In this document: piece after piece, positions 1 through 12,099 of the stretch
How the letters are laid out: each line of letters begins with the position of its first letter
How positions within the stretch are numbered: position 1 is the first letter of the stretch
NCBI GenBank assembly: GCA_036674765.1
Contig: JARVKI010000036.1
Span: forward strand, 186,001-250,000
Length of the DNA: 64,000 nucleotides
Reading direction: 5' to 3'
From: Seiridium cupressi
Taxonomy: Eukaryota; Ascomycota; Sordariomycetes; Amphisphaeriales; Sporocadaceae
Translations under genes and position numbers: made by a program
The notes under the pieces: generated by a model
What the model was told of the DNA's origin: nothing
Databases searched by the model: none
What the model saw: the letters and a program-made list of their open reading frames with translations, nothing else

Positions 1-1152
1 TGGGAGAATGAGAAAGGCAGAAGCAGCGTCTGCACTTCAGCCCATTTGCGCGGGCCGTACGATGCGACTCCAGTGGGAAGGAGGCGTCGAGGACATCGTT
101 CGATTTTCGAGCCGCTAATACAAGCGGCCCCTCAGATTTGGGGCGATCCACGGCCAGAACCTTGCTTTCGACGAGTGACAGCTGTTAGTCCGCTACCTCA
201 CCCGTCCGTCCAGTCTCGCCCACCGTCGCCGCACGCGACTCGACCACCCAGGTACCTCCTTAGTGGGCTCTCTCGGTTAAACGCCGCTAATGCCGTATGG
301 TCAATCCAAACAGCAACACCAACAAGTTGGTGGTGGGGTCCTCTAGCGGCGGCTGGTAGGACCGGTCCTGGGCATGGGACGATTGGGCACTCACCAAGGA
401 ACAGGTCCCACGGGCAGCCGAAAGACATTGTCCTAGCACTCCATCGATGTTTTGCTTTTCCGGCATATAAACCTGCCCAACGCCCGCGCTATCGACAGCC
501 ACCCTACATGTCGATTCAGCAGGCTCCTCTGTCTCACTCCACCTACTCTACCCTAGAGATGCGACAACAAAGGCACGCTTCAACCGCCGCAATAGACACG
601 TGTGGGTAGTAGTGCATCACCGTAAGTAGGATGAGTGTGATCGCAACCAGAGTCATCTTAGGGGTGGTAGAACGAGTAAAATGACGACAGCACCCAGCTT
701 CATTTCATTCTGTTTTAGTGTGGGGGCTATCTTTCCTAGTCGTCGCAGCATTTCAAGCGAGGGAGTCACCCGCTCAAGGCCAAGTACTGTGAGTTGCCAT
801 TATATTATTATATAAGCACTGCCAGAGAAGCAGTCCAACATTAGTATCGTATCCAGTCCAGGCAATAGGAAACCCCCAATAGTCTAGGCTCCCTCAATTC
901 AACTGCCCACACCTTGATCTTGTTGACCCCTCTCACGTCTTCTCGCAAGACTTCTTACTATCGTTACATAGTTGGTCCTGATGAAGAATCGTTCCGTGTA
1001 CCTAGTTGTTGCTTGCTATGCGCTGCCTTCGAAAGTTCAAACGTGACAAATTTTGAGAAAGCTATTCAAATACCACCCGCCAGCCACGCAGCTTGCCCCA
1101 TGCAATAGCCGACAACAAGCCTGCCGACGGACACCGTTTTGGGTCCAAAAAT
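1..1152. other. Intergenic region downstream of the Kin1-type kinase gene
   Basis: No gene could be supported here. The longest open frame (about 46-609, plus) begins at TTG, is rich in Pro, Arg and Ser, and has no recognisable domain. A TATA-like AT stretch lies near 800-815 but no coding sequence follows it. The last part should hold the 3' UTR of the kinase gene, whose stop codon is at 1153-1155 on the minus strand. Confidence 0.5.
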
Positions 1153-4100
1153 CTATAGTCGTAGCTCCTTAAGAATCTGATCGGCCATGTTCTTGAATTG
1201 CCACGTGTTGCCCTCGATACGCTTGAACTGGAGCCCGTGTAGGGAGAGCAATGGCACCTTGACGATAAAGATCTCGAAATCAAGAGTCATGCTGCCACCC
1301 AGATCACTTTGGACCTGAGTCGTGGTCTCGCCGGGAACTCTCCGAGAGGACCCACCGGCTTCGCGGAGACTGTCATTCTCGGAGAGCTCCGAATTGGAAT
1401 CGCTCCTGTCAGTGTGCCCCTTGCCGGGTGTTCGCGGTGTGGCCGGTCCTCTGTCCATTTCCCGGAGCTCGTCGCGGTCTCTCTCGTTCCGGATGCCAAA
1501 GCTGAACCTCCGCCGATGGCCTGGCGTGGCAGCAGGGCTTCCAGGTATGTCGGCTACCTTGTTCAGATCAATGCTCGGCCTGTGATGGCAGCTGAATCCG
1601 CCACGAATCTCAATGTAGTCGACACCAAGCTGCTTCAACACTCTCTTCACATCGCTGCGGATTTGTGGCACGGATTTAGTCGATGTCGTCGAAACGCTGA
1701 AGAGGCCTTTGAGGAAGACAGGCTTTGCCAACTCAGAGTCGTCGAGACGCTCTGCCGAAGCGCCACTTGCCTCACCAAGTTCTGCGTCCGTCTCCTCGGG
1801 CACGTCAGCCGCTCGGGCACCTCTCTTGAGTCGCCTCGCTTGGATGCTCTCCCTGCGAGCATGGCCAAGAGATTTAGCTCTCATGGAAGCTGAGCGGGCG
1901 CTGGTACTCGACTTTTGTTCTGTTCCTGATTTCTCTGTGCCTGACTGATCTGAGCCACTCGTAGGCGGCGGTTCCTTGTTACTCTTATTAGCTGAGTCAA
2001 AACGACGCCGCCTGAGGTCCGCAGAGTTGACACTAGTGGAACGCCCAAGTCCCTTTTTACTAGAGGTACTATCGCCAGCCCCGAGAGGCGGGCTCAAAAG
2101 GTCGCGATGCTGTGGTTGGCTGCTACCAGATCGTAAACGCGGCGCCTCGTTCTCGTCCCGATCACGTCTCGATCTCCTAATACTGAAGCTCTTTCGCGGT
2201 GCGATGGAATTTTCGGGCGAATGTACTTGGACGACGGGTGGGTGTGATCGATCTTTTTCTGGCCGTTCAGGGTCTCTTCGACGCCTGGTGCTAAATCGCC
2301 GAAGAATGCCAACCGCCGTGCTTTCCTTCTTATGGGGAACTTCTAGTTGTCCCTCGGGTGCCTTGGGAAGCGGCGGCGACAGCTGGGCCTTCTTGACCTC
2401 TTCGGGGGCATCGTCTTCTCCGTGAGTTCGAGCCCTAGGCCGAGATCTGCCACCGGTAGGTTTCTCGCCGGGCATTTCATACGTCGCAGTGTTCGTGTGA
2501 GCGGCCTGCGGCGGTATAATCTCAGGCATCGGTGAATCAGCAGCGTTCCTGGGTGCGTGGTGTTTTGGTTGTATATCAACCGTGTCCCGGTCCTGCTTCT
2601 CCTTGACAAGATAGTAAATAGAAATGAGAGGACTGAACGCGTTGAGAGGATCGTTGCCGAGAGCGAGAGCTTCTGAACTAGGAGCCGTCAGGTTGTCGCG
2701 GCTGCTATTCGAGTTTCTTCTCTTGTAAAAGTCAAAACCAAACCCCCTCTTCTTCTCAACGTCCCTGGATGGGACAGGTATATCCTTCTCCTTCTGCCAC
2801 AACGTGATCGCCCTCTTATATTCATCGGACTCTATAAGTCTCGTGAGCTGAGCCTTAATGACTTCAGGTGGCCCAAAGTTGAAGCCAGTCATGGCATTGA
2901 TCACCTCCTGATCCAAGGGTAATGTAAGTGGCTCTCGTGCGGGCAGATGGTTTTCTGGTGGCCCTCCGTAGCCCTTGGTCATCCAGGGATGATTCAAGAC
3001 TTCATGCATTGTTGCTCGTGATTTGGGGTCGGTAACCAGCATGCGGGATAGGAGGTGTCGACATTCTGGCGATGTATTAGCTCAATTTCCGTACAAGGCA
3101 ACCTGTGGGGCTTTTACCAGTGCTGAGCCAGCTGGGATAATCCACCACGCCCTTCTTGATCTTTGCGTGCAAAGCCGGCATGCTCTGGTCGTCGAATGGC
3201 ACCTTACCGCAGACCAACACGTACAATACGATGCCGAAACTCCAAACGTCCACCTCGGGTCCAGTATACGCTCGGGCCTGTAGCAGCTCTGGGGCGGCAA
3301 AATAAAGACTACCACAGAAAGTCTTCAGATGACCTCTCGGGGCGAACAGGTTGCTCAAACCAAAATCAATGATTTTTATGTCGCCAGTCTTAGCGATTAG
3401 GATGTTTTCGATCTTGAGATCTCGGTGCACGATACTGTTCCGGTGACAGTAGTCCAAGGCGCTCGCTATCTGCCTGCTGAACTTTCTCGCTTGCTTGTCC
3501 TTCAGCTTACCATGCGAGATGATGTAGTCCAGCATCTGACCGCCATTGACATACTCAAAGAGCATATACCAGTGGTGGTTTGTCCGCACCACATCTCGGA
3601 GTCCACAGACATTGGGGTGATCGAGGAGAGTCACGATGGCCGCCTCACGTGCTGTTCTGATTTCTTTAGACTGGTCCGCCCGTTCTTTGTCGGCGCGGCT
3701 GTGGTGATTCTCGTCTGTAGAGCCTCGCGGAATGATCTTGCAGGCAACCTGAATTATATGATATTAGCCCGAGGAATCTATTCGCAGTGTATTGATGAAG
3801 AGAGTCTGTCAAGACTAACCTGCTCTGTTCCGTCCTCCTTCTTGGCAAGCTTGACTTTGCCCATGCTACCAGCACCAATCGTCTTGCCCAGGATCCATTT
3901 CCCCGACTGCGTAGGAATCGAGGTCCGCGTTGTTCTTGTTTTTGCGCCCGTCGCACGGGCGTCTGCTGCTGCTTGCATGACCGGAGGAATTGCAGCAGAC
4001 GCAGCATTGTTTGCGACGGCTGTAGGACCAGCCATTTCGCCGGGGGGGTTGTTGGCCGCGCGGTTGCTCGTCCGACGATGTAGGCCCTTTGGATCGGCGC

Positions 4101-4395
4101 CGGCACCCCGCGACGTGGGCGGGGCGTGACGATCTCTGCTCGAACTTCGCTTGGAGTTCACGTTGCTCGTCTCATAATCCCGCTGCGGAAGCACGTCTTG
4201 GATAGGGCGGGCTGATGTCGAGGATTGGCGGGTATGGCTGTGGTGGTGAGAAGCAGAGCGGTGCGGAGCTCCTGCGGTCGACGAGGTTGGGCGGGACCGG
4301 GTGGAGTGCGAGCGTGAAGGCTGGCCGTGCGTGTTCTGGGAATGGCTCGCCGAGTGGTGAGGATGATGGTAGTCTGAGGTTGCAGATGTTGACAT
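1153..4395 (-). CDS. kin1: Kin1/Kin2-type serine/threonine protein kinase (MARK/PAR-1 family)
   Basis: Three exons on the minus strand: 4395-3820, 3748-3118 and 3065-1153, giving 1,039 residues. Introns are 71 nt (GTTAGT donor) and 52 nt (GTAAAA donor), and both joins restore the frame. The open frame extends upstream only to a TTG at 4512, so the ATG at 4395 is chosen. A Ser/His-rich disordered N-terminus (1-165) precedes the kinase domain: Gly-rich loop [11 protein letters not shown], catalytic [14 protein letters not shown], and APE as AAPELL. A long basic, Ser/Arg-rich linker follows, and the last about 100 residues (VDYIEIRG ... [14 protein letters not shown]) look like a KA1 membrane-binding domain. 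Kinase plus KA1 at about 1,000 residues is the Kin1/2 arrangement. In yeasts these kinases act at the cell cortex in polarised growth, exocytosis and cell-wall integrity; that role here is inferred from the family. Confidence 0.93.
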
Positions 4396-5665
4396 TGTTG
4401 CAGCAAGGGACCGGAACCCAAATGGCAAATGCGTCCAAGGCCCCAGGGTGGAATAACTCGACGTGGAGTAACTACTCCGTGCCTGTTTTACTGGCTGGAG
4501 GTGCTGCAGCAAGCTGGTAATTGGGTCTGCCTACCAGCCTGGTCTACCAGGTTATCGGGCACAGATTGGACAACCAGCTCCCATGTAAGGCTCCTTTCGT
4601 ACGTGCAATTTCTCGCAAATCCTTTGAAACGAGGAACTGCGATGGCCGTTCGCGGGTTTATTTCGCGTCGCCTAATAGATATCAAAGGCTGTTATGCACG
4701 CTCACCAGAGAGGATCCTCTGGACGCTGGATCGTCGACCGAGACCAAAACCAGGACCAGGACCTGCACGTTCGGGGGGAGGCTCGTCGGGATGCCCCTTA
4801 AAATCCACCTAGCTTAGCGCCCAAACTTGGTGCAAGTGTACGACACAACGTTGGCAGTAGTGTGATCTGAACCGGCAAAAGGAACTCCACGCGTGCGACT
4901 AGGTTCTGGAGTAGGTATTGACGCGCGCAGTGTGGTTCGAGCCAAAGAGCCGAGCTTGACTGTTCGGGTAGTCGAGACGGATACAACTGAAGATGGCGCG
5001 ATGCGATGCGGTGCGATGCGGTTGCTGTCAAGCGGTCACCGAAATGGCGGCTTTGTTGGTAGTTAGGTACCGCGGGGTAGCCTCAATCACTGTGCTGAAA
5101 TTCACGGTTGATCGGTTGATCGACAGAATGACAGAAATTGGGGGAATAGGTGAATTTGTCTTCGCACGGCCCTTCGCTTATTTGCTTCAGAGTCCGCCTG
5201 TGAATGGGGGCCCCTGGGTTGTGAGGTTGGGCTGCTTGCTGGCAACACTGGCAACGCTGGCTCGAACCGCAAACAGGATATGACGTTGGTCTGAATGGGC
5301 CGACGGGCATAAAGGCTGGAGGTAGGTCAGCCAATGTGAGACTCGACTCTTCGGGACACTGCATGGGATGTGCGCAAGGCATTAACGGTTCAAACCGAGG
5401 TCAATAGAGATATTGTTCCTTTCCTTTGGCGAGCATGAATTCGCGCAAGGAGAAAAGATGTGCAGATTGGGGGGATCCATAAGCAGCAGACAGCTTACAA
5501 GCCTGTCATTCACCTGAGGTGCACAAAGCCGCCAGTTACACGTTACACGAGGCCTGTAATCTCACGACGCTTTTTAGGTCCAAGATACGAGCAACCGGCA
5601 GCCGGCCCCCTGGTAATTTGGTGGAGGTACTATGACGACGATGGATGATCTCGGGCAAGTGGCCG

Positions 5666-5679
5666 TTTTTTTTTTTTTT
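5666..5679. repeat. Poly-T run, 14 nt
   Basis: Uninterrupted run of 14 T in a non-coding stretch. No tRNA or other Pol III gene lies directly upstream that it could terminate. Confidence 0.9.
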
Positions 5680-8600
5680 GACTGCCAAGGGGGATCGTGT
5701 CCAATATTGCCTGTTCGGCACATCAACATTGAATCTTAGCACGTCATGTTTGGCAAGGAAACTCTGCGGGTTTCAATGAGATATCAGCTGCTTAATCCTG
5801 TGTGCGCTGGGTCAAAGTGCGTGCAACATGATAATTACTTTTGGAATTGACTTTCAGAAGCCGGGACTTGGTCTGGAGCAGAGGCTCCTAATGTTGGGCT
5901 ACAATTTGAGTCCGGCAACTGTCTTGCATTATTTAAAATTAAGCTCCAGAGCTCACATCTCAGCTCGGTCTAGGTACACCTTGGGCCACCTGTGTACATT
6001 TGGATGTGTCAGTCCATCTCCATTCTCCTGGGTCTCGAAACATAGCCGACCCAATAGCATTGCGATACAAACTGATAAATTTAACTCTTGACCCAATCAG
6101 TCTGCTTTGACAACCGTCAATGCGGCTTAGAATGCTTTACAAAAATGCCATCATTAACAACTCTCTTTGGTCAGCATATGCCGAGTCCCGCGACTATAAC
6201 TATGTCAGCGCTTGCCTGCCCTGATCACCCTTTTCGCATACCTTGATAGTCTTAGTCTACCTCGAGGGATGAGCATAATCCGGAGCAAATGGCTCACTTG
6301 GTATAAAGTTAGCGCAGGAGGCGCCAAAATCCTATCACAACCACCAGTATACTTAAATTAGCCCTTAAGTACATGCATAATGTAGTACGCTCTTTGTCAG
6401 TTAGAATAAAAACCTCTTAAGGGGTTAAAGCAATTAATGGGGACAAATTAGAGCATATAGGATGTTCCAGTGGGAAGTTCATCAAACGGCGTAGGATGAT
6501 GCAAAATACTATAGGATAATCGTAATGACTAATTCCATGGCTTTGCGAAGAGTAAGGGGTTGGGTTATTAATGGTGTAAATAAGCGATTGGGAGCGTGTC
6601 AATCCCTGCGTCCACTAATTTGAGCACTCAATCACATTGTAATTTTCCCTGCAATCCCATATTTCATCTATAATATCTCCACTAGGACACACACAAAAAG
6701 GGCGTCGATTCCTATGAACTGCCTTGCTGTGATATTTTTCACTGTAAGATCTCTACTTCAATGAGTTGGTCCGGAGAATGATAAGAGCATCCAAACATCA
6801 TGGTTTCTTACTTGTATCACTGTTGCTCTTAAAGACAAATACTGTCAACATCAACTAAGTCTTCGCATGTTTAGAGTGAAGCATTTACTGCACTACGACT
6901 CCGGCTCTTCTTTAATTTCCTTTTTCTTCAGAAGGGAAGTGTGGCGGACAAAAATGCCATAAGCGGATCATAATGCTTGACAGAATCTAGGATGGTATTG
7001 CCAATGTCCAGCTACAGTCTCCCTTTAACAACTCGAGCCAGGTTTAGAAAGACAGATGCCAGAAGTGTTGCCCGCTCAAGTTCTGTCTTCCTTCTCGAGG
7101 CTTCCTTGGACCATATGGTCATGACCGCATCTCTTATCTAATGTAGGTCTTCCAACAATGAATATGCCATGAGACTGAAATTTCATTTCTGGTTTATGAC
7201 CAATTCGTTTCATGGGCGTAATCGATCGCTTGGGCTAGTTGTGTAACGTCAGGCTCTTTGTCTGGACTCGGCTGGTATGTCAGTACATTTCGCAATTCTG
7301 CAAATCGTGACGAGCGTTGGCTGATGTCTATCGAACCCTTGATACTCGCCCCCTCGACCTGGGTAGATACTTGAGGGAGAGTGCTTACCTCGGGAACAGA
7401 CGATCTTCTGTATGCTTCTAAATTGAGCCGTAAAAGTTGCCTCAGACTTCTTGACTTGAGGCCATATGCTTGGAATGGTGATCGTGGTGTCTGGCGTATG
7501 ACGTTTATTACGCGTATATGGACTGGATCTGGCTCTCGTCCCTAATTCACCCTTTTTGGTGGTACGATCCGCTTATCTTTGCGTGTTTCGATCGCATCTT
7601 CAATAACTTGGCGTATATCTTTTAGAGAATTCGTATGATTGTACCCAATCACTTAACCTACAGCTGAGCTTGCTCGATGACATATACGCTACTAAAGACA
7701 TTGCAAAACAAAGGAGTTGTAAGGTGAGTGCTTAGTGAGGGAGGGAAAGAGTGTATTGATACGGTTCAGCATCGTCATCTCTATACTACTCGTCCTTTTG
7801 GTGAGCACCTCCTAATATGGCCAGATAGAGCCTGATACCGCATGAGCAAATTAGGTCAATTATCCGCACTGTGGTGCAGCAACATTCGAACTTGAAGCTC
7901 GAGATGCTCGTACTCCCCATCCTCTCTGCGTCGAGATCATCATTTCCCCCTGTCTATTACAAAACACCTCGAGATACTTATAGTCATTGCTATCTCTGAG
8001 CACCTCGAGATCCTCGATCCAAATTTTGAGTCGGCGTATTATTGGCCCTAGTCCAGGATGGTAGCACCACCAGCTGAGGTATCACCTGACTGGATTTGCT
8101 GTAAGCTTGTGAAAAGGCGGTGAGATCTAGTACGCTTGATAAAACGATAGAAGACAGGCAATGAGTACAGCAGATGTATACTGGCTCTCCGTCGAAGGTC
8201 TGTATCAAGCTTTGAATCCTGAGCGCCAGCAACGATGGGGGCTGGACGGAAGATCTCAGGAAATCACGGGAGTCGGCGTACACACATGAAGGCAATACAA
8301 ACGGCATCCAGTGTCCTAACCACTGGAGTACCATTGCGAAAAGTGACACGCATCACAATTCCTCTAGTATTTCTGGTGCACGAGGACCAAGTCCACTACG
8401 GCGACATCCACGAATAGTTCGAGAATGGATGAAGGCCGTACGGTGTATCGAGCTCATCGGCTATCGTAAGAAGGTCCCCTAGCTTCCAGCCATCGCCGAC
8501 TCTCATCGTGGGAAGGGTAGCACGATGACTGGATCGACTATGCTGCGATCGATATGGAACTCTGTTCCGTGCCAGCCTGTTGACGATACATTCGGCCCGC

Positions 8601-9512
8601 TGCAGTCTTACCTCGTTGAAAAGTGAATAGACTCGGTAATCATCGATCCAAACAGAGAGGCTATATAAGGGATTGTAGTATGGCTTAATCTCGTATTGAT
8701 AGATCGCCAATGTAAAGCTCCCCGTAGTCAAGGTTGTTGTGATCAAAGGTCTACCACACCGTCTGGAATCTTTAGCTGTCGTAAGAACTCGACCTTTTTG
8801 TTTGGTAGAAAGCTTTCGGGAGTTGACCTTCAGGGGCGCCTTTGTTGGAAACGGGCTGAATCTTAAGACAAGGATGGTATTGTGATCTTTCTATTACGCG
8901 CTTGGTCTATATTGTTGTTAGTCGCACTATTTAGTTATCTAGCCGAGCCATGTATAGAGAGTGGTTTACTTCTTCCTTGTAAGGAGGTGTGTCCTAACAG
9001 TGATCGACGTTGTAAACTGCCTGTTTTGTTTTTGGTGAATGTGAAAATTTGGGAGAGATGAATGAAAATGGAGGGCGACCTTGAGGCTAGGTGGTGCGGC
9101 AACAATCCTTTCAACGACTTTTGAGGCAGCAAATTTTGCCCTTTGTTTGCCTAGAGACGACTTTTGGCTTGTAGTTCCCCCGGGGGAACGGGGATCTGAA
9201 CGCCCAAACGTCCGAAGTAAAGGAATTCTCTACTTCACATACTTTGCACCATTGCATCCCAGCATTAGCTTATCGGGCATGCGACTTACATGTGGACACA
9301 AATTTGGCACTGGACAAAGGCTGAACGGATTGTTGTGGAGGGCTACAGATTTACGAAAGCAATCATCTTGGTAACATCAGTCGAAGATGTCGAGTCAAAG
9401 AAGTTTGGGGTTGGAAGTCAGCATTGAAGCTCCAAATCGCGGTCCCGCCACCACCCGGGAACTCTGAGGGCTTCCCGCCGCAATTGATATGTCTAGTCTC
9501 CAGATATCCAAG

Positions 9513-9529
9513 CATCCATCCATCCATCC
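9513..9529. repeat. CATC tetranucleotide microsatellite
   Basis: About four tandem copies of CATC in the gene-poor region. Confidence 0.85.
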
Positions 9530-10542
9530 GCCCAACCATTCCATGTCCAATAGCCAATGTCATTCCTTGTGTAACCTGCATCCCCAAGCTCTATACTCTC
9601 CTGCCTTCGCGTCTTGATGTTCTTGTGTCCCATGCCGGCTGGTAGGTTTGATCCGGCTATCACTTTGGGTAGATGCAAGGCTAACTTGCCCGGGGTGGAT
9701 GAAGGAATGACGCCAGTAGATATCCAACAATGGGTTGGGGTTCTGTGCAAGGGTCAGGTCAGTGGGAGTTGACTGGTTGTTGAATTGTAGTAAACCTCAC
9801 CTTCGATTGTTCGAGCTTGAAGGCCATCATTGACAAAATACCTCGAGGGAATAAGAGAAAAGCCTTAGTGATGCCATGGATAGCGCGTGAAAAGCCAGTG
9901 CCGCAATTCCTGTTGCGAGTTCACGTTACCAGAAAACTACCGTCCATCTCAAATCCGCCTTCTCAGCCTGAACACTGCCACGGTTGTGCCACTCTTGCTT
10001 TCCTGATGCCATCTTGGATTTACAGTGCTGAAATCAATCTAGCCCGCGAATTGCAGTGCCGAAGCACGCTCGACTTATGGGCAAAGAAGAAGTCGTTGTG
10101 CAGGAGAGCCATTGGCTGCCACTGTGGACGCTGGTGTCCTTGCGACAACTTGCACTGAACAGACCAAGAGACGCACCGTACCGGCTAAGGTTATCGTGGA
10201 CATCGGTCGGGACGATGACAGGCTGAGAGATTGGAGATGGAAATGGATTGGGAGTGATGAGGATGTGAAGAGCAAGAGAACATGGTGGATGTGGGGGGAT
10301 ATTTGAGGACTATGCTGGAAACGTCCTGTCAGATGGGAAAGTTAGCTTCGATGGGATGAAAAGTCACTTGTTGTCCAGCGAGCACTGGCAAAATTCGAGC
10401 TCTTGACACAATGAAGTAGAGCTGTGCTAGAGCTGTGGTCTCAAGCTCATAGCGAGAAGCATGGCAGGAGCTGTATGCTGTCAATTGACTCGTTGAGAAG
10501 AGAAGTTGATCAACGGAGGAGGGAAGGAAAACCTACTGCCGG

Positions 10543-10562
10543 TTTTTTTTTTTTTTTTTTTT
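10543..10562. repeat. Poly-T run, 20 nt
   Basis: Uninterrupted run of 20 T in the gene-poor region. On the minus strand it reads as poly-A, so it could be the tail of a decayed retroelement or simply a slippage-grown homopolymer. No coding remnant beside it decides this. Confidence 0.9.
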
Positions 10563-11950
10563 GTTGAGGTGGAACGCGAGCAAAGTGATGCTGTCAAGGG
10601 ATGTATCAAGCTGTGGTGAAATGCTTTTGTCATATGCGTTGGTGTTTCCCGAGGTGGGGGATATCTTGACTGAGAGGTATCAACTCATGGTGGGTGAGAT
10701 AGTGCGTGAAGAAGATGTGAAGATGGCTATCACAGTTGGTGACTTGATATGGTTGCTAAGCTTAAGAGAATAGTGAGGATTCCTTCTTGCTTAGGTAGTT
10801 TGAATTGATGATGTGAGGGAAGAGGTGGGAGTGGAAAGCTTGGCTGGAGGGACTGTGTGTTTAAATAGCTGGTCTCCAGAGGCCGAGGTGGTTACTGATT
10901 GCGCTGAAAGTCTGGCAGGGACATTTTCACAGAGGAGCAACCTGATTCAAGCAAGCAACCCAAAATTTGCACCGGGCAATCAGCCAAAATTCAGAGCAAA
11001 CCCAATCAAAGGCTGCACTAGTAGAACCAGAGGTCACGCTAGTCCTGATCCGGCGCGTTGGTCGCCAACGCGGCAACCCCTAGATCAGCCGGGCGAATTT
11101 CTGATTGGCCAACGCACCTGTGGCAGGCACGTGTACGCCCAGGAATCTATTTTCCTTACTGTACATCGTCTGTTGGACGCGATCTGTGGGGTGATTTGGA
11201 GGAGCCGTATGCGATTATCGCGACATTTTATGCGCTGCTTCAATGCCAGGTACATGTAATCGAACTAGAAGAAGTCGATACGATACATTACACGTTCTTT
11301 CTAGCCATGGAATGTATCGTACGCCCTCGATATGGTCTCTAAAATGCGTTGTGTCGGCGAAGCCGTGCCGTTCTCAAGGGCTCTTACGACAATTTTAGCC
11401 CTTCTAAATTGCCACCCAGCTTGACAATCATCATTGTGGGACATCTTTTGACAATTAAGCACAGGATGGTTGTCCAGCTTTTGGGAATTGATATCTTGCA
11501 TTTTACCATCCAGGCCGCTCACCATTAATCCCCTGAGGTGCAAAAATATCTTGAAGTATCCATTGATTTCTAGCGATGATATAAACACTTGGGGGCTGAT
11601 GACTTCCTTCCATTTTCCCATTCTCCTGTATTGACTTCCGAAAGCCTTACTCATAAATACTTGTCACAGATCACTTACCTAGCTACTCCGCATAGTGAAT
11701 TGAATCGAAATATTGTAGCTATGTCTCTGAAGGAAATTTTTCACAACCTTAGTACTCGTTACGCTACGCACACTAATGCTAGGATGTTTCCTGCCATCTT
11801 CAACCTGTGACCATTGAAGGACTGCTAACGTTTTGTCAATATCGCTAAGTATTGCTGCTACGCTTGACTTCGCTCTCGGCGGGAGGATATAGGCCGGAGT
11901 TGATCCTTGCGAAAGAACTTGAGCGGCATTAGCCAAAGACCACTACCATT

Positions 11951-11976
11951 AAAAAAAAAAAAAAAAAAAAAAAAAA
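11951..11976. repeat. Poly-A run, 26 nt
   Basis: Uninterrupted run of 26 A, about 125 nt beyond the stop codon of the minus-strand G-patch gene. Read along that gene it is a poly-T tract in the expected 3' UTR or just past it. It is the longest homopolymer in the window. Polymorphic slippage is expected here. Confidence 0.92.
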
Positions 11977-12099
11977 GAATCAACAACAAAAATTTGGTCT
12001 ACATAAGTCACAAATCTCGATGGTCGAAGGAGGCATACAAGCTTTCGATGTACTTTGCAATTCTCGCTCTAAACTAAGGGGTATATGATTCCAGCACTC

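Larger units (their letters stand above)
4396..12099. other. 7.7 kb gene-poor region between the kinase and G-patch genes
   Basis: The first few hundred bases are presumably the promoter and 5' UTR of the kinase gene. After that I see no gene. From about 6,100 to 7,990 there is almost no open frame above 60 codons on either strand and stop codons are frequent, as expected of non-coding or decayed DNA. Short frames at 7990-8349 and 8396-8746 (both minus) have no recognisable domain. Homopolymer runs occur at 5666-5679 (T), 10543-10562 (T) and 11951-11976 (A). A degraded mobile element is possible, but I could identify no transposase, reverse transcriptase or terminal repeat. Confidence 0.6.

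Noticed and set aside
46..609. Plus-strand frame of 187 codons at the window start
   Set aside because: Begins at TTG, is Pro/Arg/Ser-rich with no recognised motif, and is overlapped by minus-strand frames.
1976..2425. Plus-strand frame of 149 codons
   Set aside because: Shadow of the Arg/Ser-rich linker of the Kin1-type kinase, with no domain.
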